From contig JBEBSP010000199.1 of assembly GCA_040394255.1 (NCBI GenBank), positions 1 to 5,054 on the forward strand: a stretch of DNA of 5,054 bases. The letters are read 5' to 3'. Below the pieces are notes generated by a model. The model was not told the DNA's origin. It was given only the letters and a program-made list of their open reading frames with translations, and ran no database searches. This document shows positions 1 to 5,019 of this stretch, one piece after another (positions within the stretch are counted from its first letter, which is position 1; each line of letters starts with the position of its first letter). The DNA is from Agaricicola taiwanensis_A (lineage in GTDB: Bacteria; Pseudomonadota; Alphaproteobacteria; Rhizobiales; Methylopilaceae). A program made the position numbers and the translations under genes.

Positions 1-186
1 GCCGCCGCCCCGGCGCCGGCCGCGCCGCGCGGGACGCAGTATTTCGCGGCGCATGTCGATGAAGCGCGGCAGGTCGTGGCGCAATGCGCGGAAGGAACAG
101 CGCGCGGCGACGAGTGCGCCAATGCCGAGCAGGCCGTGATCGAAGCGGAAGGCCGGGAGCGCTTCAAGAAGTTCATCGGCAACTGA
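1..186 (+). CDS. C-terminal part of a putative EexN-like entry-exclusion lipoprotein (5' end outside window)
   Basis: Frame 1 is open from the first base to TGA at 184-186, giving 61 residues that end in FKKFIGN. After an Ala/Pro-rich stretch (residues 1-9) comes a segment with two cysteines, around AQCAEGTARGDECANAEQAV, and a charged helical tail. The spaced Cys pair followed by an Asn/Ala helix resembles small EexN/TrbK-type entry-exclusion lipoproteins of conjugative systems, which sit in the cell envelope and block redundant DNA entry from cells carrying the same element. The signal peptide and lipobox that would confirm this lie left of the window. It converges on the DUF2274/trbI genes with only 17 bases between stops, which fits a conjugation role. 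Coding status is fairly sure; the family call rests on recognition of the tail only. Confidence 0.55.
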   Translation, partial: AAAPAPAAPRGTQYFAAHVDEARQVVAQCAEGTARGDECANAEQAVIEAEGRERFKKFIGN

Positions 187-203
187 CGGCAGGCGGCGCG
201 TGC

Positions 204-425
204 TCACTTCTCCTGCGCACGGTGCCGGCGAAACGCCCGGTCGGTTTCCATGAAACGGGTGAGCATCGGCGCGACCAGCTTGTCGGGCGGGACCGGCGTT
301 CCCCCGGTCTCGGCCGCGAGCGCGGCGGCATAGGCTTGCAAGTCGCGATGCACGGCGGCGGGCAACTCGACGGTGAGCTTGACCGGCCGATCGTCGGCCA
401 GCGGCCCCAGCTTCAATTTGCTCAT
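204..425 (-). CDS. DUF2274 domain-containing small protein of the trb locus
   Basis: A 73-residue protein that opens with MSKLKLGPL and continues with the DUF2274 pattern: a basic strand (RPVKLTVELPAAVHRDLQAY), an alanine helix, then PPDKLVAPMLTRFMETDRAF. The family is short and routinely follows trbI in alphaproteobacterial Trb clusters. Its biochemical role is not established; the strand-then-helix start recalls ribbon-helix-helix proteins, which is only an impression. The ATG at 425-423 overlaps the trbI stop codon (ATGA), and a strong Shine-Dalgarno GGAGG lies at 436-432, six bases upstream, so translation can be coupled to or independent of trbI. The gene is full length even though the upstream trbI is truncated, so it would be transcribed only if a promoter survives upstream. 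Confidence 0.85.
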   Translation of the reverse strand: MSKLKLGPLADDRPVKLTVELPAAVHRDLQAYAAALAAETGGTPVPPDKLVAPMLTRFMETDRAFRRHRAQEK

Positions 426-1231
426 CGTGCGCCTCCAACGGGCTCCAATAAGAGGTCGCGGGTCAGGACCACACGCAACGGATGCCCCGGCCGGATGGTG
501 AGCGTCGGCTGCACGTTGAGCTGCCGACGCACGATCTGCTGGCCGGTCTGGTTGATGGTGTCCTGCGATCCGCGGCGCAGGGCGCGAGTCAGGTCATCCT
601 CGCTGTCCGCGCCCAGCTCGGCCCCCACGCCGAGCAGCGTCGAGACGGCGGCGGCTTTCAGCAGGTTGCCCCAATGCTGGTTCACGCGATCCTGCAAGCC
701 GGCATAGCCGGCCGCATCGGCGCCGGGCTGGCGCTCGAGAACGATCGAGCGGCCGTCCGGCATGATGAGCCGATCCCATGCCAGCAGCACGCGCGTCTGG
801 CCGGCGGCGATCTCGCTGTCATATTCGCCGATCAGCCGCGCCCCTTGCGGGATGAGCAGGATGCGGCCGGTAGGGCTGTCATAGACATTGGCCGTCACCT
901 GAGCGGTGATCTGGCCGGGCAGGTCGGAGCGGATGCCGGTGATGAGCGCTGCGGGCACGATGCTGCCCGCCTGCACGATGTTGGGCGAGGCCGGCGCGGT
1001 CAGGCGCTCGACGCTCACGGTGCGCTGGCTGGACGCCTGCGCCATGAAGGCCCGCTTGGCGGCCTGGTCGCCCTGCGCAGCCTCGGCGAGCTGCGGAGCG
1101 GCAGCGCCGGGCGCCGCCATCGCGAGGTTCGGCAGAGACGGCATCGCAGACGCCCCGGCGCTGCTGCCGCCGAGAAACACGCCGCTCATGCGCGCCGCGT
1201 CGCGCTCCTGCTGCGCGCGCTGGCGGGCGGG
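422..1231 (-). pseudogene. trbI: 5'-truncated trbI (TrbI/VirB10-type mating-channel protein)
   Basis: TrbI/VirB10 proteins span the envelope and form the core channel of type IV secretion; they are usually roughly 370-450 residues with a cytoplasmic N-terminus, one membrane helix and a proline-rich periplasmic linker before the C-terminal domain. Here about 268 residues are recognisable, from ARQRAQQERDAARMSGVFLGG (near 1228) to the stop at 424-422. The VirB10 C-terminal domain is complete: GSIVPAALITGIRSDLPGQ, then SPTGRILLIPQGARLIGEYD, MPDGRSIVLER, a hydrophobic helix (LLKAAAVSTLLGVGAEL), and the usual end TLTIRPGHPLRVVLTRDLLL. The membrane helix and linker are missing. Upstream the frame stays open to a GTG at 1348, but that stretch is basic, unlike TrbI, and overlaps DUF736-like sequence in another frame. 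An internal ATG at 1189-1187 could start a 255-residue product. It is probably non-functional in transfer. Confidence 0.8.
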
Positions 1232-1358
1232 GGCGCTTCCACGACAGCCGGAACGTCCGCCCATTGTCATCGGCGCGGAACAGCACCGGCCGGAACGCCG
1301 CCGGGAAAAGCGGGCTGTCGATCTCCAGCGCGATATAGTCGCCGGCACGTTCGCCGAA
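1230..1358 (-). pseudogene. C-terminal fragment of a DUF736-family gene
   Basis: Reading the minus strand from 1358 gives about 43 residues (FGERAGDYIALEID, then SPLFPAAFRPVLFR, ADDNGRTFRLSWKRPRP). This follows the DUF736 C-terminal pattern: a Gly-Asp-Tyr strand, a short 'DxPxFPAP'-like turn, then a final Leu-x-Trp-x-Arg strand. DUF736 proteins are small (~100 residues), of unknown function, and common on alphaproteobacterial plasmids and integrative elements. No start codon or N-terminal half is present; the frame simply continues open up to about 1440 without recognisable similarity. No stop codon follows the terminal strand, because the sequence changes over to trbI in a different frame near 1230. 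It is therefore a remnant, not a gene. The family call is by pattern only. Confidence 0.5.
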
Positions 1359-1403
1359 CCGATGCCGGTGCTGCCCGGCCTGTTCGGATAATCGCCAGCG
1401 ATC

Positions 1404-1431
1404 TTGAAGAATCGCGTGGATAGGATTAAAT
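1404..1431 (+). promoter_or_regulatory. Possible promoter of the parDE operon
   Basis: A TTGAAG at 1404-1409 and a TTAAAT at 1426-1431, 16 bases apart, are a weak sigma-70-like pair. The proposed -10 falls inside the 1418-1438 palindrome, so a bound antitoxin would block RNA polymerase. This is an inference from position; the match is modest. Confidence 0.3.
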
Positions 1432-1438
1432 CCTATCC
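1418..1438. promoter_or_regulatory. Perfect palindrome, likely ParD autoregulatory operator
   Basis: Two 10-bp arms, GGATAGGATT (1418-1427) and AATCCTATCC (1429-1438), flank a single central A with no mismatch. A further half-site CTATCC recurs at 1449-1454, abutting the antitoxin ATG. Ribbon-helix-helix antitoxins such as ParD bind this kind of symmetric site just upstream of their own gene and repress the operon, more tightly with toxin bound. The position, 17 bases before the start codon, fits that role. Confidence 0.7.
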
Positions 1439-1440
1439 GT

Positions 1441-1446
1441 AAGGAG
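1441..1446 (+). promoter_or_regulatory. Ribosome binding site that fixes the parD start
   Basis: AAGGAG lies eight bases before the ATG at 1455. An in-frame GTG at 1446 overlaps this site and so cannot be the start it serves, which is why the ATG is preferred. Confidence 0.75.
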
Positions 1447-1454
1447 TGCTATCC

Positions 1455-1733
1455 ATGCGGACGACACAACAGTTCAGCGTAACGCTGCCGAACGACATGG
1501 CGGCACAGGTTCGCGCCAAGGTGGCGTCGGGCGAGTATGCCAGCGAAAGCGAAGTGATCCGCGACGGGCTGCGCGCGCTCCAGGCGCGCGACCGGGCAGT
1601 CGAGCAATGGCTGCGCAACGAGGTCGTCCCCGCTTATGACGCCTACAAGGCTGATCCCTCGCGCGGCATTCCGCTCGACGACGTGCGGGCCGGTCTGGCC
1701 GAGCGCCATAAGCGAGCCGCCAAGCGCGGCTGA
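1455..1733 (+). CDS. parD: ParD-family type II antitoxin
   Basis: The 92-residue product begins MRTTQQFSVTLPNDMAAQVR, a classic ribbon-helix-helix N-terminus: the FSVTLP strand pairs between subunits and inserts in the DNA groove, and helix A, a Gly turn (SGEYASESEVIRDGLRAL) and helix B complete the fold by about residue 45. The remainder is a charged, probably flexible tail that in this family wraps around and neutralises the ParE toxin (LRNEVVPAYDAYKADPSRGI, then LDDVRAGLAERHKR). The start is ATG 1455 because AAGGAG at 1441-1446 serves it. The stop TGA leaves two bases before the toxin's GTG, so the two are co-translated, antitoxin first. The palindrome upstream suggests autorepression. Length and layout match intact family members. 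Confidence 0.93.
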   Translation: MRTTQQFSVTLPNDMAAQVRAKVASGEYASESEVIRDGLRALQARDRAVEQWLRNEVVPAYDAYKADPSRGIPLDDVRAGLAERHKRAAKRG

Positions 1734-1735
1734 AC

Positions 1736-2044
1736 GTGGGATACTCCATCATCCTCACGCCGGAAGCGCGTGACCATCTCGACGCCATCTACGACCATAT
1801 CGCGGCCGCCGCGTCCCCGGACATCGCGCAACGCTTCACCGATGGCATCCTCGATCATATCGGCAAGCTGACCGACTTCCCCCGGCGCGGCACGATGCGC
1901 GACGATCTGCGGCCGGGCCTGCGAACGACGGCCTGGCGCCGCCGTGTGACCATCGCCTTCGCGGTGGAAGACACGGCGGTCGTCATTGTCGGAATCTTCT
2001 ACGGAGGCCGGGATTTCGAGACCTTGCTGACCGAGGACTCTTAA
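1736..2044 (+). CDS. parE: ParE/RelE-superfamily toxin
   Basis: A 102-residue protein of the ParE/RelE fold. It starts with a strand (YSIILTPEARDHLDAIYDHI), followed by the helical hairpin common to ParE (AAASPDIAQRFTDGILDHI), the LTDFPRRGTMRDDLRPGLRT loop, and the end strands (RRRVTIAFAVEDTAVVIVGI, FYGGRDFETLL). The 'FPxxG...D..PGLR' and 'I.GIFYGGRDFE' patterns are hallmarks of ParE toxins; characterised members inhibit DNA gyrase, blocking replication in cells that lose the module. The start is GTG, two bases after the parD stop, with no clear Shine-Dalgarno site, so translation probably depends on ribosomes finishing parD, which keeps toxin below antitoxin. The frame is intact to TAA, whose last bases begin the A tract of the convergent terminator. 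The exact target of this toxin cannot be read from sequence. Confidence 0.92.
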   Translation: MGYSIILTPEARDHLDAIYDHIAAAASPDIAQRFTDGILDHIGKLTDFPRRGTMRDDLRPGLRTTAWRRRVTIAFAVEDTAVVIVGIFYGGRDFETLLTEDS

Positions 2045-2076
2045 AAAAGCGCGAGCCGGGCCATGCCCGGCGAGCG
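2043..2076 (-). terminator. Rho-independent terminator facing parB
   Basis: Stem GCCGGGC (2055-2061) / GCCCGGC (2065-2071) with loop CAT, extended past a tandem G-A mismatch by CGC (2050-2052) / GCG (2074-2076). On the minus strand the hairpin is followed after one base by six T (complement of 2043-2048). There is no T run on the plus side, so it acts on transcripts coming from parB and stops them at the end of parE. Confidence 0.75.
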
Positions 2077-2095
2077 ACGATCATCCCATGACAGA

Positions 2096-2126
2096 GCGGC
2101 CGCGTCCGGAAAGGGGTGCGGCCGCG
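2096..2126. repeat. Paired GCGGCCGCG direct repeats
   Basis: GCGGCCGCG occurs at 2096-2104 and again at 2118-2126, in the gap between the two terminators. Each copy contains the palindrome GCGGCCGC, so the pair can also fold as a hairpin. In a GC-rich genome this may be without function. Confidence 0.4.
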
Positions 2127-2150
2127 AATTATCCAGTCTTGGGCAAAGGG

Positions 2151-2182
2151 GAAACCGGGACCGCCGTAGCGGCCCCGGCTCC
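2151..2182 (-). terminator. Long stem-loop just downstream of the parB stop, terminator-like
   Basis: In minus-strand RNA the segments 2169-2182 and 2151-2164 pair over 14 bp, using a few G-U pairs, around a UACG loop, a stable UNCG-type tetraloop. The 3' arm ends in UUUC and is followed by a broken U/C tract. It begins five bases after the parB stop. It could terminate transcription or protect the mRNA 3' end; the U tract is weaker than that of the second hairpin at 2043-2076. Confidence 0.5.
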
Positions 2183-2187
2183 GTCAC

Positions 2188-4332
2188 CTATTCGGCGGCA
2201 ACCGAATAGGCGTCTTCCTCGTCCACCGTTTCGGGCTCGACCTCCACCGCTTCGGGTTCGGTCGGCTGCTCCACCGCCTCGACCTCCACGGCCTCGCCGT
2301 CCTCCGCTCCGGTATCGGGGGCCTCCGCTTCGGACGGCTGCGCGGTCCCTTCGGCGTCCTCCGTCTCGACGGGTTCAGCCTCCAGCTCCGGCGTCCGCAG
2401 CGCTGCGGGAAGCCATCCGGTCCCGGCCAGAAGCTGTTCGGCTTCCTGCGCCATGTCCGGCTTCTTCTTGTCCGCGATCCGGCGGGCGGCATCCTCCGAC
2501 ACGCCTTCGGTGACGGCCTCAAGGATATGCGCCTTGGTGACGCGGCCAAGGTAGCTGTCCACGGTCGGCGTCCAGTCCTTCGCCACGTCCAGCGTCAACG
2601 CCGTCGCCAGCCTGTCCGCCGTTTGCAGCGTCCGGGGCTTGCGATCCCACGGCACCCGCAGCGCATTGACGGTGCGGGACGCGCAATGCGCCAGCAACGC
2701 CACACGCTGTTCATCGTCCAGTGCGACGATGAAGCCCCACAGGTCGGACACGTCACGCGGCATCCGCTCGGCCCATGCTTCATGCGCCTCGCTCGCCCGC
2801 GCCGCCAGCGGCGTATCCTCGATCCCCGCCGCATGGCCGCCAAGCGGGGTCACGGTCGGACGGATTTCAAGGCAACCGGCCTCGGCGTAGCTGTAGAACA
2901 GTTGCGCCGTAAGCGTGTGGGTCAGGGCGACCAGCGCCATACCGGGCTGCTCGCCAAGCGCCACGCGAAGGGCCAGCGTCCGGTGGGCGGACAAGTCGCG
3001 AATGAGGCTGTCGGAAATGGGCTTGCCCGGTTCCTCGTCCTCATCCTCGAAACCCTGAACGTCCTCGTCGCCGTCCTCGGCCTGCTCGTCCTCCACGGCC
3101 TCCGGATCGATGGCGTCGGCCTCGTCCTCGGGCTGCGGATCGGCAAGCGCCTCGTCCTCGGGACGGACGAAACCCCGCTCCATCCTGACCGTGCCGTCAT
3201 GGTGAAGCACCACGAACACCCCGCCATGCGCGATGATGTTGGGATCGTAGGCATGGAGCTTGGCCGAAATGGCGTCGATCTCATCGGACACCGCTTCCAG
3301 CTTCGCCGCCACGTCCTCGGGCATTTCGTCATAGGACGAATAGCCTTCGGCAAGCTCGTCATGCTCGGTGGACAGGGCATCAAGCCGGGCCTCGTCCTCG
3401 TCGGACAGTTTGACCGGCTCCGGGTAGTAGCGCCGCATCCCATGTGCGTGGGGATAGTCGATATGGGCCTCAACCCACTTCCACCCCTCACCCTGCACCT
3501 CGCCCGCGACTTCGCGCAACTTTTCGACGGCAAGCATGTCGAGCAAGCCCGCGTCCTCGAAGAAGCCGCCCCGGTCCTCGGTGAACAGGTCACGGATGAT
3601 GTTGCCGCCCGCCTCGATATAAGCGTCGGCTCCGACGAACACCGCGCGGCGATCATCGGCAGGCACATTGCCAGCGGTCATGTCGCGCCGGATGATCCAC
3701 GGCTCGCGATTGTGATGCAGGTTCTCGAACACCTGCTCCTGCCGGGCATGATCTTCGGTGATGGCGAAGGCCATCAACTGGTCCAAGGTCAGCCCATCCT
3801 CGCGATAGACCTCCAACAGCTTCGGACTGACAGCGCCAAGGCGAAGCCGCTGCTTCACCACGCCAGCCGACACGCCGAACCGCGCGCCGATTTCCTCCGC
3901 GCCCCATCCCTTCGTCTCGGACAGTTCGTGGAACCGCTCGAATTGGTCTGCGGGGTGCATCGGGGTCCTGGTGACGTTCTCGTCCAGACTGATTTCGGAC
4001 GGATCGTTCTGGGTGTCGAGATAGCAACGGATCGGCTGCGACTTCTTGATCTGCCTGCGCTTGGCGCGCAACAGCATCGCCAGCCTGCGGCCTTCGCCAG
4101 CGGTAACGAAATAGGCGCCGGTCGGCGTCCCGTCCGCCTTCACTTCGGGTTCTACCACAAGGTTCTGGATAAGCCCCTTGTGCTGGATGGAAGCGGCCAG
4201 CGCCTCGATGGCGATCTCGCCATGCGGCACCTTGCGGGCATTGCGGGGAGACTTCTTGAGCTTGTTGAGGGGCACGAAAATCTCGACGCCCGACACAGGT
4301 TCAACAGCGGTCGTTGGGGTAACAGCGTTCAT
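2188..4332 (-). CDS. Large ParB/RepB/Spo0J-domain protein with acidic linkers
   Basis: A 714-residue protein (ATG start at 4332-4330). Residues ~15-115 form a ParB N-terminal domain: FVPLNKLKKSPRNARK, then IEALAASIQHKGLIQNLVVE, then the TAGEGRRLAMLLRAK box, equivalent to the nucleotide-binding G-E-R-R motif of ParB. ENVTRTPMHPADQFERFHEL (~118-137) matches the ENxxR helix, and GWGAEEIGARFGVSAGVVKQ (~142-161) is the helix-turn-helix. The middle (~200-390) has no domain I can name. Acidic stretches occupy ~392-436 and the last ~65 residues, with a helical domain (~440-640) between. Ordinary ParBs are about 300 residues; this long form recurs on alphaproteobacterial plasmids and integrative elements. 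Known ParBs bind centromere-like DNA and act with ParA, but no parA is present here, so partitioning, gene regulation or another DNA-bound role are all possible. The gene is intact, with terminators downstream. Confidence 0.9.
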   Translation of the reverse strand: MNAVTPTTAVEPVSGVEIFVPLNKLKKSPRNARKVPHGEIAIEALAASIQHKGLIQNLVVEPEVKADGTPTGAYFVTAGEGRRLAMLLRAKRRQIKKSQPIRCYLDTQNDPSEISLDENVTRTPMHPADQFERFHELSETKGWGAEEIGARFGVSAGVVKQRLRLGAVSPKLLEVYREDGLTLDQLMAFAITEDHARQEQVFENLHHNREPWIIRRDMTAGNVPADDRRAVFVGADAYIEAGGNIIRDLFTEDRGGFFEDAGLLDMLAVEKLREVAGEVQGEGWKWVEAHIDYPHAHGMRRYYPEPVKLSDEDEARLDALSTEHDELAEGYSSYDEMPEDVAAKLEAVSDEIDAISAKLHAYDPNIIAHGGVFVVLHHDGTVRMERGFVRPEDEALADPQPEDEADAIDPEAVEDEQAEDGDEDVQGFEDEDEEPGKPISDSLIRDLSAHRTLALRVALGEQPGMALVALTHTLTAQLFYSYAEAGCLEIRPTVTPLGGHAAGIEDTPLAARASEAHEAWAERMPRDVSDLWGFIVALDDEQRVALLAHCASRTVNALRVPWDRKPRTLQTADRLATALTLDVAKDWTPTVDSYLGRVTKAHILEAVTEGVSEDAARRIADKKKPDMAQEAEQLLAGTGWLPAALRTPELEAEPVETEDAEGTAQPSEAEAPDTGAEDGEAVEVEAVEQPTEPEAVEVEPETVDEEDAYSVAAE

Positions 4333-4339
4333 CACACTT

Positions 4340-4345
4340 CTCCTT
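4340..4345 (-). promoter_or_regulatory. Ribosome binding site deciding the parB start
   Basis: AAGGAG on the minus strand (complement of 4340-4345) lies seven bases from the ATG at 4332-4330 but only four from the adjacent in-frame GTG at 4335-4333, so the ATG is the better start. Confidence 0.65.
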
Positions 4346-4356
4346 CAAACCGCACT

Positions 4357-4373
4357 CACCCCGGAATGGGGTG
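4357..4373. repeat. Inverted repeat in the parB leader
   Basis: CACCCC (4357-4362) and GGGGTG (4368-4373) pair over 6 bp around a 5-base loop, about 12 bases upstream of the parB ribosome binding site. It would sit in the 5' untranslated mRNA or serve as a protein site. Confidence 0.45.
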
Positions 4374-4450
4374 GGCGGCGAAGGAGCGACCGGCAGGCCC
4401 GCCGGCAGAGCCGGGGCGCACCCGGAGGGCTGGAACGTAAGAAGAGGTAA

Positions 4451-4468
4451 GCGCGGGCGAGCCCGCGC
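4451..4468. repeat. 8-bp perfect inverted repeat
   Basis: GCGCGGGC (4451-4458) and GCCCGCGC (4461-4468) with a two-base centre, in the non-coding stretch upstream of parB. There is no adjacent T run on either strand, so it is not an obvious terminator. It may be an operator or part of a structured leader. Confidence 0.5.
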
Positions 4469-4542
4469 GTTGCGCCCCGGCGCGGCGGGCCTAGAGGGAA
4501 GCGGCGCCCACACCATTCGAGGGGAGAGTCACAAATAAATGC

Positions 4543-4572
4543 GATCGGGCCGGCGAACGCCCTGGCCCGATC
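4543..4572. repeat. Nested hairpin
   Basis: GATCGGGCC (4543-4551) and GGCCCGATC (4564-4572) form a perfect 9-bp stem; inside it GGCG (4552-4555) and CGCC (4558-4561) pair again around AA, leaving only CT unpaired. This is the first of a row of hairpins continuing to 4748. Confidence 0.65.
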
Positions 4573-4593
4573 TCCGCAGCTTCAAGAAGACAC

Positions 4594-4613
4594 AAATCCG
4601 CCCAGGCGGATTT
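4594..4613. repeat. 9-bp perfect inverted repeat
   Basis: AAATCCGCC (4594-4602) and GGCGGATTT (4605-4613) with a two-base centre. It is AT at the ends and GC in the middle, with three T at the end of either strand's arm, so it could be a weak bidirectional terminator, or a protein-binding palindrome. Confidence 0.6.
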
Positions 4614-4620
4614 ACGGATC

Positions 4621-4748
4621 GGCGCGCAGGCGCCGAGCGGGGTGTTGCGGGGTGTCCCCGCAGAAGGGGTAGCGGGAAACCTATGGGTTCCCGGTCAGGG
4701 GAAGGCTTTCCCCACTATCATCGCCGACCGATTTGAGTGGTCGGGCGA
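4621..4748. repeat. Tandem row of five short hairpins with an internal direct repeat
   Basis: Consecutive inverted repeats are: GGCGC/GCGCC (4621-4625, 4630-4634); GCGGGG/CCCCGC (4647-4652, 4656-4661); CGGGAA/TTCCCG (4673-4678, 4688-4693), with an inner CC/GG; GGGGAA/TTCCCC (4698-4703, 4708-4713); and TCGCCGACC (4721-4729) against 4739-4748 with one bulged G. GCGGGGTGT is also directly repeated at 4637-4645 and 4647-4655. No gene accounts for this order. Such density is seen in transfer origins, replication origins and structured RNAs; I cannot tell which. Confidence 0.5.
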
Positions 4749-4762
4749 AAGGACAGACGCTG

Positions 4763-4967
4763 TTGTCTCCAACTTTATAGGCATTGTCTCCAGCCGGTGT
4801 CGGCCATTGTCTCCAGTCCTTCGCTTGCCTGACGGGGAGAAACAACCCTCCCGGTAGCTATGGTGGACTGTCATCATTTTCGCCAGCTAACGCCAGAAGC
4901 GGCCCATTCTTGGCGATTTTCTGGAGACATTATGGAGACAACGACTATGCAGAGAGGCATTGTCTCC
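4763..4967. repeat. Array of short TTGTCTCC motifs in both orientations
   Basis: Plus-strand copies of TTGTCTCC lie at 4763-4770, 4784-4791, 4807-4814 and 4960-4967. The reverse complement GGAGACAA is at 4934-4941, and a one-mismatch copy, GGAGACAT, is at 4923-4930. Every copy is followed by A in its own orientation, and most are preceded by A. The first three are spaced 21 and 23 bases, about two helical turns; the two inverted ones are 11 apart, about one turn. Spacing by helical turns suggests protein binding on one DNA face. Candidates are integrase arm sites, transposase sites at an element end, or an operator array. Confidence 0.65.
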
Positions 4968-4970
4968 AAC

Positions 4971-4993
4971 GAAAAAGCGGCCCGAAGGCCACT
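4971..4993 (-). terminator. Terminator downstream of the tRNA gene
   Basis: In minus-strand RNA, 4987-4993 pairs with 4976-4982 over 7 bp, including one G-U pair, around a UUCG tetraloop, followed by a U run (complement of 4972-4976). It starts 27 bases after the tRNA 3' end, the expected place for its transcription terminator. Confidence 0.75.
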
Positions 4994-5019
4994 AAGCCAC
5001 TGTTTTCTTTAGTGAAATC

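Larger units (their letters stand above)
4340..5019. other. Gene-free, structure-rich region between parB and the tRNA
   Basis: The region is about 680 bases long. The few open frames (for example 4539-4736 and 4642-4857, both +) overlap each other and the hairpin row, lack ribosome binding sites and show no recognisable domain. What the region does hold is the parB leader, inverted repeats at 4357-4748, an array of TTGTCTCC motifs at 4763-4967 and a terminator at 4971-4993. A strong promoter for parB was not found. No integrase or transposase gene is present. Confidence 0.6.

Noticed and set aside
1232..1348. TrbI N-terminus starting at GTG 1348
   Set aside because: The ~39 residues are Arg/Ser-rich with no membrane helix, and the same bases encode DUF736-like protein in another minus frame, so the extension is not genuine TrbI.
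482..1423. 313-residue open frame on the plus strand, and the overlapping 84-707 and 906-1391 frames
   Set aside because: They are antisense to trbI and the DUF736 fragment and are rich in Arg/Ala/Gly, without any family pattern.
2527..4440. 637-residue open frame on the plus strand
   Set aside because: It is the antisense shadow of the ParB gene in GC-rich DNA. The minus strand has recognisable ParB motifs, a ribosome binding site and terminators; the plus frame has none.
4774..4779. Minus-strand promoter for parB with TATAAA (complement of 4774-4779)
   Set aside because: The only upstream partner is a 4/6 match at 18-base spacing, and it lies over 430 bases from the gene with several hairpins between; too weak to list.
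4539..4857. Small plus-strand frames of 65 and 71 residues
   Set aside because: They overlap one another and the hairpin row, lack a Shine-Dalgarno site and show no domain.
4757..4947. Target-site duplication around the inverted TTGTCTCC copies
   Set aside because: The flanks (ACGCT on the left, GACTA on the right) do not match, so a simple complete mini-transposon is not supported.
4763..4967. CRISPR-like array
   Set aside because: The repeat unit is only 8-10 bases, occurs in both orientations with unequal gaps, and no cas genes are nearby.
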